Made by a program: the position numbers and the translations under genes. The notes beneath the pieces were generated by a model. It made no database searches. It was not told where the DNA came from and saw only the letters and a list, made by a program, of their open reading frames with translations. A stretch of DNA of 44,764 nt from CAYTLW01 sp964438735 (GTDB lineage Bacteria > Myxococcota_A > UBA9042), in assembly GCA_964438735.1 (NCBI GenBank), contig CAYTLW010000059.1:1-44764 (forward strand), given 5' to 3'. Positions 10,398-19,037 of the stretch are shown in pieces. Position 1 is the first letter of the stretch. Each line of letters opens with the position of its first letter.

Positions 10398-10985
10398 ATG
10401 AGCCTCGCAGCACAACCCGACCTCGAGCCTGGCCGCGCGTACCGGACGCGGGAGTTCCGGCAGTGGGGCGCCAACCCCACCCGGCTGGCCCGTCGCCTCG
10501 TTCGCGAGGGCAAGCTGCGCGAGGCGGCGCACGGGCTCTTCTACGCGCCGATCGACAGTCACTTCGGACCGGCGCCGACGCGTGACGAGGAGCTCCTGCG
10601 GGCATTCCTCGACGGCGATCGGTTCGTGATCACGGGGCCGCCGCTGTGGAACTCGCTCGGGCTTGGCTCGACCACGATGTTCGCCGCGTCAGTCGCCTAT
10701 AACACCCGACGCAGCGGGGAGTTCACGATGGACGGGCGGCGCTTCCTCCTCCGTCGTGTGCTCTTCCCCGATGTGCCGCCGCCAGAGTGGTTCGTGATCG
10801 ACCTGATTCAGCACCACAAGATGGCCGGCGTCTCCCTCACCGAGCTGGAGGAGCGTCTCGCGGCCAGCCTGCGCCAGGGGCGCTGGGAGCCACAGCGGCT
10901 GCGTGACCTGGCCGACCAGTATGGCTCCAAGGCGACGTTGGCGCTTGTCGAGCGCTGCATCGCCGAGGCGAGGGTGCGGGGATGA
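10398..10985 (+). CDS. AbiEi-type antitoxin / transcriptional regulator
   Basis: This 195-residue protein has the layout of AbiEi antitoxins of type IV toxin-antitoxin systems. An N-terminal winged-helix segment (RTREFRQWGANPTRLARRLV) leads into the typical GKLREAAHGLFYAP motif, followed by an alpha/beta C-terminal domain. In known systems AbiEi represses the operon and counters AbiEii without stable binding. Its TGA stop overlaps the ATG of the next gene (ATGA), which fits tight co-expression. The start at 10398 is preceded by GGAG at a good distance. The pair is a phage-defence type module within the accessory region. Confidence 0.85.
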   Translation: MSLAAQPDLEPGRAYRTREFRQWGANPTRLARRLVREGKLREAAHGLFYAPIDSHFGPAPTRDEELLRAFLDGDRFVITGPPLWNSLGLGSTTMFAASVAYNTRRSGEFTMDGRRFLLRRVLFPDVPPPEWFVIDLIQHHKMAGVSLTELEERLAASLRQGRWEPQRLRDLADQYGSKATLALVERCIAEARVRG

Positions 10986-11935
10986 GTTTCGTCCACGAGG
11001 AACCGGAATTCCAGCTTCTCCTCGACATCGTCGCGCGCGAGACCGGGATCGCTGCCGCGCTCATCGAGAAGGACTACTGGGTGACGCACACCATGTGGGC
11101 GTTGCACGACACCGGCCTCGAGATCTGGTTCAAGGGCGGCACCTCTCTCTCCAAGGGGTTCGGACTCATCCAGCGTTTCTCCGAGGATCTCGACCTGATG
11201 ATCCGACACGGCTCGGCCAACGGCCTGCCGGAGGTCACGAATTGGACGAGCACGAACAAGGGGCCGGTCAGGAAGCGCGCCGCCTTCTACGACGCGTTGG
11301 CCGGAGCCCTGGCCGTGCCCGGGGTACGGGTTGAACGCGACGGGAGCCGGGTCGACAGGCAGGCCAGAGGCGCCGAATACCTTGCACGCTATCCCGGCGC
11401 GTTGCTCGAACAGCTCGCCCCGGCGATGAGTCCGTTCGTACGTCTGGAGGTGGGCCGCGCCCGTGTCGTCCCATGCGTGGAGAGGCCGCTCGGCTCGTTT
11501 GTCCACCGGCACCTCTCCGACCAGGGACTGCTGGCGGGCTATGTCGACAACCGGCCCGTTGCGGTTCGCTGCGTCCACCCGCTCGTGACGCTGGTGGAGA
11601 AGCTCGACGCCATGGCCCGTCGGTACAAGCGAGAGGAGATGGAGGCGGACGCATTCGTGCGCCACTACGAGGACGCGGCGCGGATCATCAGCGCCGTCGA
11701 AGAGCTGCCCGATATGGGCATGTCGGCGGCCGAACTCGCCGAGGACATGCTCGTCCAGAAGGACATCGCGGCGTTGCCGACGCCCGGCGAACCTGCGCTC
11801 CACCTGGACGATCCCGACAAGCGGTTCAAGGTCGAGCGGGCTTACGAGAGGATCGCGCCGATGTTCTGGGGGCCGCGCATCAGGCTCGACGAGGCGTGCG
11901 CGGTTATCCGGGGATGGGTCAAGGATCAGATTTGA
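10982..11935 (+). CDS. AbiEii-type nucleotidyltransferase toxin
   Basis: This 317-residue protein belongs to the AbiEii/AbiGii nucleotidyltransferase-like toxin family (DUF1814 type). The family motifs are present. The N-terminal IEKDYWVTH leads into FKGGTSLSKGF (residues 50-60), the GGTS nucleotidyltransferase signature, and then SEDLDLMI (67-74) with the paired aspartates D69 and D71. A later conserved segment is HPLVTLVEKLDAMARRYKR. AbiEii relatives transfer nucleotides, to tRNA in MenT-type enzymes, and arrest growth; the substrate here is not known. It overlaps abiEi by four bases and looks full-length and intact. Confidence 0.88.
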   Translation: MSFVHEEPEFQLLLDIVARETGIAAALIEKDYWVTHTMWALHDTGLEIWFKGGTSLSKGFGLIQRFSEDLDLMIRHGSANGLPEVTNWTSTNKGPVRKRAAFYDALAGALAVPGVRVERDGSRVDRQARGAEYLARYPGALLEQLAPAMSPFVRLEVGRARVVPCVERPLGSFVHRHLSDQGLLAGYVDNRPVAVRCVHPLVTLVEKLDAMARRYKREEMEADAFVRHYEDAARIISAVEELPDMGMSAAELAEDMLVQKDIAALPTPGEPALHLDDPDKRFKVERAYERIAPMFWGPRIRLDEACAVIRGWVKDQI

Positions 11936-11963
11936 GGCATCGAATGAGTCGGCCTGCATGGCC

Positions 11964-12051
11964 GCCTACCGATTCACCCCGGTCCCACTCAACGGCGCCG
12001 CCTGGTCGGCCGGTCAGTGTCATGTTTGGCCGGCCGGTGTCGATGGGCATC
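11964..12051. repeat. Repeat B core copy 1: amidohydrolase 3'-end derivative
   Basis: Bases 11964-12003 are identical to 20443-20482 and 22758-22797, the last codons and stop of the amidohydrolase gene. Bases 12004-12051 then match, at about 80%, the separate amidohydrolase segment 22962-23011. The copy thus equals the end of that gene with ~165 bases deleted. The same junction is shared by the copy at 19690-19758. Confidence 0.75.
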
Positions 12052-12332
12052 TGGCGGGCTGGAAGACGTTGGAGACGGGGGCAATACCCAGCCCCCCAGC
12101 GCGACGAAGCTACCGAAAAGCGGCTCTCCAAAGCCGCCGCGTGCAGGTGCTCCCTGGCCATCAGCGCCCCGGAGGAAGGGAACCTCTCCGGCGCCAGACG
12201 AGAGCCTCGGGCAGTGGCGCAACCGCCTGGAATCACGACCGCCACACGTGAGCGCTCGTACCCATCCGATCTCACGCCCTTGTCGACCGATTCGTCTTGA
12301 GCCCGCCGCGCCGGCCATGGCATCCTGCACGC
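12052..12332. other. Non-coding stretch before the first FGE lipoprotein
   Basis: No convincing gene was seen between repeat B and the GTG start at 12333. Open frames on both strands are Arg/Pro-rich shadows. A short stem at about 12118-12140 (AGCGGCTctccaaAGCCGC) is visible. The stretch may be debris from the rearrangements that placed repeat B here. Confidence 0.4.
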
Positions 12333-14951
12333 GTGCGTATCGACCGCCCGGACCGCCCGCGCCAGCGGGCCATCGCATGGGCCGCTCTGCTGGCCCTGCT
12401 GGCGCTGCACTGCGCCGAGGACGCCCCAGGCGACGGATCCGTTCCGGCAGTCCAGGGCTGTCCTGCATCCGGCTGCGTCGATTCGGGCGGGGTCGATGGG
12501 CCGGCCGATATCGTGGTCGACGCCAGCGCCGGCGACCTGTCGGGCAGCGATGTCGCGGCGCCTGACTCGGCGACGCTCACCTTCATCCCCCCCGTCTGCC
12601 TGAACGACAGCGACTGTGCCGGCCTGCCCGCGCCCGGCTGCCACGTGCCGCGCTGCGCCGCCGACCGCTCGCGTTGTGAATTTGGTGTCGCCGCCGACCA
12701 CAGCCAGTGCGATGACGGTGACGCCTGCACCGCTGGCGATCGCTGCGCGGCCGGCACCTGCATTCCGGGAACCGCGCTGTCCTGCGACGACGGCAACGAC
12801 TGCACGGCGGACGCCTGCGATCCGGCCGTTGGCTGCACTGCGGCGGCGCTGTCGGGTGCGTGTGAGGATGGCGACGCCTGCACCGGCCCCGACCTGTGTG
12901 CGGGCGGGTCCTGCATTCCCAGCGCGCTGATCCAATGCGACGATGGCGATGTGTGCACCGACGACGCCTGCCTGCCCGCCAGCGGGTGCACGGTCACCGG
13001 CAACAAGCAGCCCTGCGATGATGGCGACACCTGCACCGCCGGCGACCTCTGCGGGGGCGGGGCCTGCCAGGCCGGCGCCGCCGTGGTCTGCGACGATGGC
13101 AACGGCTGCACCGATGACGCCTGTGAACCGGCGATCGGCTGCACAGTGATCGTCAACACGCTGCCCTGCGACGATGGCGACGCCTGCACGGCGCCGGACG
13201 TGTGCACCGGCGGTGCTTGCATCCCGGCGGCGCTCCTGGCCTGCGATGACGCCAACCCGTGTACCGACGACGCCTGCCTGCCGGCCAGCGGCTGTACGAT
13301 CACGGTCCATGCGCAGCCCTGCGACGATGGCGACGCCTGCACGGCGCTCGATGCATGCGCCGGGGGCGCGTGCAAGCCGGGCGAGCCCGTCTCGTGCGAT
13401 GACGGCAACGGCTGTACCGATGACGCCTGCCTGCCGGCGAGCGGCTGCACGGTGGTGCACAACGAGGCGGCCTGCAGCGACGCCAACGCCTGCACCGCGG
13501 GCGATGGCTGCGCCGGCGGCCAGTGCCAGGCCGGCCAGCAGGTGCTCTGCGATGACGGCGATGGCTGCACCACCGACAGCTGTCACATGGCGCTGGGTTG
13601 TACGGCGACGAACAACGAGGTCGCGTGTAGCGATGGCGACGCCTGTACGAGCGGCGACCAATGCGCCGGCGGCGCCTGCCTGCCGGGCGCGGCGACGGCC
13701 TGCGATGACGGCAACCCGTGCACCGCCGACAGTTGCAACAAGCTCATGGGCTGCCTGCACGTGGCGGCCGCCTCGGTCTGCGACGACGGCAACAGTTGTA
13801 CCATCGACGCCTGCGTCCTGCCGGCCGGCTGCACGCACACGGCGGCGCCGGCCAGCCAGGTCTGCAGCGACGGCAACGACTGCACCTGGGGCGAGCGCTG
13901 TGGCGGCGGCAAGTGCGGCGGCGGAGCGCCGACCTCCCTGTCCTGCTGCGCCGCTGGCGGCGGCCAGTCCAAGAACGGGCGCTGCTACTGGGTCGATCCC
14001 AGGGGGCGCAAGATGACCCTTGTGCCCGCCGGCCCCTTCTGGATGGGCTGCAACCCGGCCAAGGACAAGTCCAAGGCCTGCCAGGCGGGGGCCAAGGCGG
14101 AGTTCGTCGAGACGCCGCAGCACGAGGTGATGCTGTCGGCCTACTGGATCGATGTCCACGAGGTCAGCGTCAAGCACTACGTGGCCTGCGTGGCCGTGGG
14201 AGCCTGTAAGCCACAAGTCGGCGAGACGGCGACGGAGCTGCTGGCGATGGCCGTCCACCCGTACGGATTCGGTAGCTATGGGGTCCCGAATGTCGGTCTC
14301 TTCGAACCGTTTGCAGCTCCCCTGACGTATCGTTGCCTGTTGGACCCGGTGCATTCGAGCCAGCCGGATGGTCGCCCGATCATCTGCCTGAGCTGGTTCG
14401 ACGCGCGGGCCTACTGCTTCTGGGCTGGCGCCGACCTGCCCAGCGAGGCGCGCTGGGAGAAGGCCGCCCGCGGCGGCTGCGAGCACAACGGCGGGCAGGC
14501 CAAGTGCAAGTCGGCGATGCGGACCTGGCCCTGGGGCGAGGAGGTGGCGACCTGCGACCGGGCGGCGATGCGCCAGCCGGACATCGCGTCCAAGTACAGC
14601 AAGTACGGAGTCCTGGTGCAATACGGCTGCCACGAGCCACCCTATACGATTACGTTGCCACAGAATGTCGGCTCGTTCCCCAAAGGCGCCAGCCCCTACG
14701 GCGTCCACGACCTGGCCGGCAACCTGCGCGAGTGGGTGCTCGACGTCTACCAGCCCGACTACTACGCTAAGTCGCCGAAGGTCGACCCGGTGAACCTGGC
14801 CGCGGCCGCGTCTCGGATCACCCGCGGCGGCAGCCTGGCCAACTGGGCAGAGGACCTGCGCAGCGCGGCGCGCCGGCCGCTGGCGCCCGAGCTGGCCTCG
14901 TCGACCGTGGGCTTCCGCTGCGCCCGGTCGGCCGGGCCGCCGACTCCGTGA
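12333..14951 (+). CDS. Cys-rich repeat lipoprotein with C-terminal FGE/sulfatase-modifying domain (paralogue 1)
   Basis: This is an 872-residue exported protein. The GTG at 12333 is chosen because it gives a short basic start and a hydrophobic segment ending AALLALLALHC, a likely lipoprotein signal with an imperfect lipobox. Residues ~110-530 carry many repeats of the CDDGNxCTxDxC type, similar to the Dicty_CTDC prestalk repeat and presumably disulfide-bonded. Residues ~550-870 form a formylglycine-generating-enzyme-like domain (LVPAGPFWMGC, SYWIDVHEVS-like, LPSEARWEKAARGGCEHNG, GASPYGVHDLAGNLREWV, VGFRCAR). In such surface proteins the domain may be a binding fold rather than an enzyme. A related gene follows in tandem at 15.6 kb. 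Confidence 0.85.
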   Translation: MRIDRPDRPRQRAIAWAALLALLALHCAEDAPGDGSVPAVQGCPASGCVDSGGVDGPADIVVDASAGDLSGSDVAAPDSATLTFIPPVCLNDSDCAGLPAPGCHVPRCAADRSRCEFGVAADHSQCDDGDACTAGDRCAAGTCIPGTALSCDDGNDCTADACDPAVGCTAAALSGACEDGDACTGPDLCAGGSCIPSALIQCDDGDVCTDDACLPASGCTVTGNKQPCDDGDTCTAGDLCGGGACQAGAAVVCDDGNGCTDDACEPAIGCTVIVNTLPCDDGDACTAPDVCTGGACIPAALLACDDANPCTDDACLPASGCTITVHAQPCDDGDACTALDACAGGACKPGEPVSCDDGNGCTDDACLPASGCTVVHNEAACSDANACTAGDGCAGGQCQAGQQVLCDDGDGCTTDSCHMALGCTATNNEVACSDGDACTSGDQCAGGACLPGAATACDDGNPCTADSCNKLMGCLHVAAASVCDDGNSCTIDACVLPAGCTHTAAPASQVCSDGNDCTWGERCGGGKCGGGAPTSLSCCAAGGGQSKNGRCYWVDPRGRKMTLVPAGPFWMGCNPAKDKSKACQAGAKAEFVETPQHEVMLSAYWIDVHEVSVKHYVACVAVGACKPQVGETATELLAMAVHPYGFGSYGVPNVGLFEPFAAPLTYRCLLDPVHSSQPDGRPIICLSWFDARAYCFWAGADLPSEARWEKAARGGCEHNGGQAKCKSAMRTWPWGEEVATCDRAAMRQPDIASKYSKYGVLVQYGCHEPPYTITLPQNVGSFPKGASPYGVHDLAGNLREWVLDVYQPDYYAKSPKVDPVNLAAAASRITRGGSLANWAEDLRSAARRPLAPELASSTVGFRCARSAGPPTP

Positions 14952-14972
14952 TCGCGATCGTTCACAAAGTCC

Positions 14973-15004
14973 TTGACAGGAAAAAAGAAAACTCCGGGTA
15001 GCGT
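14973..15004 (+). promoter_or_regulatory. Weak promoter candidate for the 49-codon gene
   Basis: A perfect TTGACA (14973-14978) in the run CCTTGACAGG is followed by an A-rich stretch and TAGCGT at 14999-15004. The 20-base spacing is long for sigma-70; GGGTAG at 17 bases is a poor alternative -10. The A-rich tract stands out against the GC-rich surroundings. Confidence 0.35.
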
Positions 15005-15088
15005 GACGCCTGAAACACACGCGCCGTGCGCACCACCGTCGTTGTCCGCCTCAGCGGCAGACAACGCGGCACTGCCTGGAGGTGGAGC

Positions 15089-15238
15089 ATGCCCGAGCAG
15101 GCTGAACTCTGGTTCGACGAGACCGTCTTCCTCGCGCAGAACAAGGACAACGTCGGCGCGCTCGGCCGCAAGGGCGGCAACGCCTGGTATGGCTTGCCGC
15201 TGAACAAGCGCAGTCTGCCCAAGCAGGCGCTGGGCTGA
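15089..15238 (+). CDS. Small 49-residue protein of unknown function
   Basis: The ATG at 15089 is preceded by a strong GGAGGTGGAG ribosome-binding site. The product begins MPEQAELWFDETVFLAQNKD and continues with a basic Gly-rich stretch (GRKGGNAWYGLPLNKR). It is hydrophilic, has no signal peptide or membrane span, and contains no cysteine. A TTGACA box lies ~110 bases upstream. I do not recognise the family. The well-placed ribosome-binding site, good codon use and ordinary residue mix, unlike the Arg/Pro-rich shadow frames nearby, argue that it is a real gene. Confidence 0.6.
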   Translation: MPEQAELWFDETVFLAQNKDNVGALGRKGGNAWYGLPLNKRSLPKQALG

Positions 15239-15379
15239 GCTCCCCGCCTGGACCCGGTCGGTCCGTGGTATGCTGAACGCACGGGCTGGCGGGCTGCGGT
15301 CGGTTCCCGCGACTCGACCCCGGCGGCGCGCAGCCCGGTAGCGGAGGCGCATGACGGGCTCCGGATCGACATACGAGGG

Positions 15380-15560
15380 CGGCGGCGGCCCCCCCCGCGC
15401 CCCCCGCCCCACCCCCACCACCCCCGCGGCCCATGGCGGGCTCCACCCCCCCCCCCCCAGCGGCGCCAGCCAGGAAANNNNNNNNNNCGGCCCGCCGGGC
15501 CGGGGCGGCGCCGGCGGGGCCCGGCACCCACACCCGCGGGCGGCGGCGGCCGCCGCCGAT
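15380..15560. other. Assembly gap (Ns 15478-15487) with low-complexity G/C flanks
   Basis: Ten Ns stand in a stretch made almost wholly of C and G homopolymer runs. The pattern resembles the two other gaps in this window and looks like poor read ends rather than genuine sequence. It hides the 5' end of the second FGE lipoprotein. Confidence 0.85.
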
Positions 15561-15598
15561 CCGCTGGCCGAACCACCTTCAGCCTGGCGGCCCTTGGC

Positions 15599-18478
15599 GT
15601 GCTCCTCGCCGCCCACGCCTGCGGCGACAGCCAGGATCACAGCGCCCCGGCCAGCGCCGCCGATACCTGCGTCGGGACCGGCTGCCCGACGGCGGACGGC
15701 ATGATCGCTGCAGGTGACACCAAACCGGCTGGAGGCGGCGATACGGGCGGCCAGCCCGAGACCTCTGCCGCAGACACGGGTTCGCCCTGCACCTCGCACC
15801 AGGACTGCGCCGCGCTCGACGTGGCGCCCTGTCAGTTGCGGTTCTGCCATCCGCAGACTCGCCGCTGCGCCAGCGTGGCCAGAGCCGACGGCGTCGGCTG
15901 CAGCGATGGCGACGCCTGCACGGCCGGCGACAATTGCCTGGCCGGGGCCTGCCAGCCCGGCCCGGCCCTGCACTGCGATGATGACACGCCCTGCACCGAT
16001 GACGGCTGCCTGCCCGCCAGCGGCTGCACGGTCACATTCAACGAGGCGGGCTGCGACGATGGCGACCCGTGCACGGGCCCCGATCGCTGCCAGGGCGACC
16101 TGTGCCTGCCCGGCCCGGCGACGAGCTGCGACGACGGCAACGGCTGCACAGACGAGTTCTGCCACCCCACCGCCGGCTGCGTGTCCCTGGCCAACGGGGC
16201 GACCTGCACCGATGGCGACGCCTGCACCGGCGGCGACGCCTGCGCCGGCGGCGCCTGCCAGGCCGGGCCCGCCGTCGACTGCGATGACCACAACCCCTGC
16301 ACCGACGAGGTCTGCCTGCCGGCCAGCGGCTGCACGGTCACCAGCAACGATTCGCCCTGCGACGACGGCGACGGCTGCACGACTGGCGATGGCTGCGTTG
16401 GCGGCGCCTGCCAGGCCGGGCCCGCCGTCGACTGCGACGATGGCAACGGCTGCACGACCGAGCTGTGCGCGCCCGCGAGCGGCTGCTTGTCGCTGCCGGC
16501 CAGCGCCACCTGCACCGACGGCGACGCGTGCACTGGCGGCGACGCCTGTGCGGGCGGCGCCTGTCTGGCAGGTCCCGGCATCGATTGCGACGACCAGAAC
16601 CCGTGCACCGACGCCGCCTGCCTGCCGGCCAGCGGCTGCACGGCCACCGCCAACGATTCGCCCTGCGATGATGGCGACGCCTGCACGTCGGGCGATGGCT
16701 GCGCCGGCGGCGCCTGCCAGCCGGGCGGCGCCCTGCTCTGTGATGACGGCAACGCCTGCACGGCCGATGGCTGCGATCCGGCATCGGGCTGCACCGTGAC
16801 CGCGGCGGCCGGGCCGTGCAGCGACGGCGACGCCTGCACCAGCGGCGACCACTGCGCCGCCACGCTCTGCCAGCCGGGCGGCGCGCTGCTGTGCGACGAC
16901 GGCAACGCCTGCACCGACGACGGCTGCCTGCCGGCCAGCGGCTGCACGGCGACGGGCAACGGCCAGTGGTGCGATGACGGCGACGCCTGTACGACCGGCG
17001 ATCACTGCGCCGGCGGCGCCTGCCTGCCCGGGGCGGCGACCTCCTGCGACGATGGCGACCCGTGCACGGGCGAGGCCTGCGACCTGGCGGTGGGCTGCAC
17101 CAGCACCGGCGCCGGGCTGGCCTGCGGCGACGGCAATGATTGCACCCTGGACTGGTGCGCGGTCGGGCTGGGCTGCCAGCACACCGCCGTGCACGACGAC
17201 GTGGCCTGCGAGGATGGCGCGACCTGCACCGCTGGCGATCGCTGCCAGCAGGGCCAGTGCCAGGCGGGCCCGCCGGCCAGTGTAGCCTGCTGCGCCAATG
17301 GGGGCGGCAAGCTGGTCGATGGGACCTGCCGCTGGGTGGATGGCGCCGGCAAGTCGATGGCGCTGGTGCCCGAAGGCAGGTTCTGGATGGGGTGCATGCC
17401 GCCGTACTGCTGCCTGCACTGGAACTGTGCCTGCGTTCCCAATTCGGTGTGCAAGGGAAGAATGTGTTACTCGGGCAGCAAGGCCATGGGGATCCCGTCG
17501 AATTCCTGCAAGAATCCCGCTGTGAGCGCCTGGTTGGCGAAAGATGCACAGGTCCAACTGCCGCGGCACGAGGTGCTGCTGTCGAGCTACTACGTCGATG
17601 TGTTTGAGGTCACCGTGTCGCAGTACGCCGCCTGCGTCGACGCAGGCGCCTGCTCGTTGCCGCTGGCAGCGACCGCGGCCAGCCAGGTGGGGTCGATGAA
17701 GGTCAGCCCTGGCAGCCTGAGCCAGTGCAACTGGCAGCAGCCCGGCCGGCAGGGCCACCCGATCAACTGCGTGAGCTGGCCGCAGGCGCGCGCCTTCTGC
17801 CAGTGGGCCGGCGGCGACCTGCCGACCGAGGCGCAGTGGGAGAAGGCCGCCCGCGGCGGCTGCGAGCACAACGGCGGCCCGGCCGCCTGTAAGGCGAAGA
17901 TGCGGCTGATGCCATGGGGGGACAAGGCCGCGGGCAAGTGCGGGCAGCGGGCCGTCGTCGCCGAGCTGGCCGGCGGTCTCAGCAAGCCCGGCTGCGGGCT
18001 CGGCCATGCCTGGCCGGTAGCGCCCCGGCAGGGCGCCAGCCCCTACGGCATCCACGACATGATCGGCAACGTGGCCGAGTGGACGGTGGACGTTCCAAGC
18101 TACGTTGGGTCGACATATGTCAAGGACGGCAAGAAGTGGCTGGAGAAGGCTGGCGTGTACGACTTCTGGTCGCTGCAGACCAACCCTGTGATCCTCACGT
18201 CGTTCGTGTTCTTCATAGACGCGATTGACCGCAGGGTGCAAAAGGGCTGCGGCTGGCGCAGCAAGCTGGAGACGCTGCCCCATAAGAACTGCACGGCATT
18301 CAGCCGCTGGCCACCCTACGAGCCCTTCCTTGAGAAGGTGGACCAGTACACAGTGTTTGGCCACCAGCCCCGCGACGACGTGGGCTTCCGTTGCGTCCGC
18401 GCCCTGCCGAGTCAGTGGCCGACGAAGCCGCCGAAGGTGGTGCTCTACCCGCCGTGGTGGGGCTTGTGGGTGCCGTGA
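15599..18478 (+). CDS. Cys-rich repeat lipoprotein with C-terminal FGE/sulfatase-modifying domain (paralogue 2, 5' end in gap)
   Basis: This paralogue of the 12.3 kb gene has the same order: lipoprotein signal, Cys-rich repeats, FGE-like domain. The frame upstream of 15599 reads TTFSLAALGVLLAAHAC, the end of a lipoprotein signal. The true start is therefore upstream, probably the ATG at 15351, which has a GGAGG ribosome-binding site; the N gap and noisy flanks break the frame. Repeats (CDDGDACTxGDxCAGGACQ and variants) fill residues ~70-560 of the frame shown. The FGE part has MALVPEGRFWMGC, LPTEAQWEKAARGGCEHNG, GASPYGIHDMIGNVAEW and VGFRCVRA, plus a Cys-rich insert (PPYCCLHWNCACVPN) not seen in paralogue 1. 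Confidence 0.82.
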   Translation: MLLAAHACGDSQDHSAPASAADTCVGTGCPTADGMIAAGDTKPAGGGDTGGQPETSAADTGSPCTSHQDCAALDVAPCQLRFCHPQTRRCASVARADGVGCSDGDACTAGDNCLAGACQPGPALHCDDDTPCTDDGCLPASGCTVTFNEAGCDDGDPCTGPDRCQGDLCLPGPATSCDDGNGCTDEFCHPTAGCVSLANGATCTDGDACTGGDACAGGACQAGPAVDCDDHNPCTDEVCLPASGCTVTSNDSPCDDGDGCTTGDGCVGGACQAGPAVDCDDGNGCTTELCAPASGCLSLPASATCTDGDACTGGDACAGGACLAGPGIDCDDQNPCTDAACLPASGCTATANDSPCDDGDACTSGDGCAGGACQPGGALLCDDGNACTADGCDPASGCTVTAAAGPCSDGDACTSGDHCAATLCQPGGALLCDDGNACTDDGCLPASGCTATGNGQWCDDGDACTTGDHCAGGACLPGAATSCDDGDPCTGEACDLAVGCTSTGAGLACGDGNDCTLDWCAVGLGCQHTAVHDDVACEDGATCTAGDRCQQGQCQAGPPASVACCANGGGKLVDGTCRWVDGAGKSMALVPEGRFWMGCMPPYCCLHWNCACVPNSVCKGRMCYSGSKAMGIPSNSCKNPAVSAWLAKDAQVQLPRHEVLLSSYYVDVFEVTVSQYAACVDAGACSLPLAATAASQVGSMKVSPGSLSQCNWQQPGRQGHPINCVSWPQARAFCQWAGGDLPTEAQWEKAARGGCEHNGGPAACKAKMRLMPWGDKAAGKCGQRAVVAELAGGLSKPGCGLGHAWPVAPRQGASPYGIHDMIGNVAEWTVDVPSYVGSTYVKDGKKWLEKAGVYDFWSLQTNPVILTSFVFFIDAIDRRVQKGCGWRSKLETLPHKNCTAFSRWPPYEPFLEKVDQYTVFGHQPRDDVGFRCVRALPSQWPTKPPKVVLYPPWWGLWVP

Positions 18479-18480
18479 TT

Positions 18481-18504
18481 CCGCGCCCTCGACGCGAGGC
18501 GCGG
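18481..18504 (+). terminator. Hairpin after the second FGE lipoprotein
   Basis: CCGCGCC (18481-18487) pairs with GGCGCGG (18498-18504) around a 10-base loop, starting two bases after the stop codon. No U-run follows, so efficient intrinsic termination is uncertain. Confidence 0.45.
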
Positions 18505-18544
18505 GTGTCAGGTACGTCCTTCTTCCTTCTACTGCACGCCTGAC

Positions 18545-18857
18545 CGCGCGTCGTCGGCGCGTCGCCGGGCAACGTGTCTGCACCGCCGGTCAGAAAACCG
18601 GCGTACAGCACGCCTCATGGCCCATCGGCAGCGGGTTCTGCCGGTGGTCCGTCGCGCAGCGACATGGTCAAGCCGGGCCACGCTCGCAGGATCGCCTTGT
18701 CGCCCGTGAGCAGGCGGGCCCCGGTCACCTGCGCAGCGGCCACGAACTCCGCGTCATACGCTGACAGGTCGCCCGACAGCGCGGCGGCCAGCACATCGCC
18801 GTTCGCAGGGGGCGGGCACCAACGGATCTGCTGCGCCACCGCATCGGCGATGGCGGC
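18545..18857. repeat. Direct repeat A, copy 2 (313 bp, partner at 9905-10217)
   Basis: This copy contains the 3' part of the intact vapC-type gene and ~70 bases beyond it. Bases 18653-18857 are identical to the other copy. Since the intact toxin and antitoxin genes are here, this is probably the source and the 9.9 kb copy the derivative. Confidence 0.9.
18585..18602 (-). terminator. Hairpin downstream of the vapC-type gene
   Basis: GCCGGT (18585-18590) and ACCGGC (18597-18602) can pair around a 6-base loop, 12 bases past the toxin stop on the minus strand. The stem is damaged in repeat A copy 1, where the sequence reads CCGGTCAGAAGCCCGG. Confidence 0.4.
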
Positions 18858-19037
18858 TGCGTCCGCAGCGCTCAGGTGCTCACGTCGGATCTCGCCGAGC
18901 AGGGCGTTGCGCAGCTCGCTCAACATCAAGGGCGGCGCCCGCCAGTCCGCGTCGTGCGCCAGCCACGCCCGGGCCTGGGGCGTGGCGTCGGTGTTCAATA
19001 CGAGCGCCAGGACCGCGTTTGTGTCGGCGACGATCAT
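18615..19037 (-). CDS. PIN-domain ribonuclease toxin, VapC type
   Basis: This 140-residue protein starts MIVADTNAVLALVL, the first beta strand of the PIN fold. The acidic active-site set expected for VapC RNases is in place: D5, E41 (LSELRN), D95 (SAYDAEFVAAA) and D113 (LLTGDKAIL). VapC toxins cut tRNA or rRNA when freed from their antitoxin; the target here is unknown. Its ATG overlaps the stop of the upstream antitoxin gene (ATGA at 19034-19037). A truncated duplicate lies at 9975-10217. The gene looks intact. Confidence 0.9.
   Translation of the reverse strand: MIVADTNAVLALVLNTDATPQARAWLAHDADWRAPPLMLSELRNALLGEIRREHLSAADAAAIADAVAQQIRWCPPPANGDVLAAALSGDLSAYDAEFVAAAQVTGARLLTGDKAILRAWPGLTMSLRDGPPAEPAADGP

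Noticed and set aside
15351..15717. Short plus-strand frames through the first assembly gap
   Set aside because: They are Pro/Arg-rich translations of homopolymer noise and contain the Ns.
12820..18260. Regularly spaced GC-rich repeats that could suggest a CRISPR or satellite array
   Set aside because: The period comes from in-frame protein repeats (CDDGNxCTxDxC) within two coding genes; there are no constant repeat units with variable spacers.
14762..18583. 1,273-codon minus-strand frame opposite the second FGE gene
   Set aside because: It crosses the N gap and consists of Ala/Gly/Val repeats that mirror the Cys-rich repeats of the plus strand.
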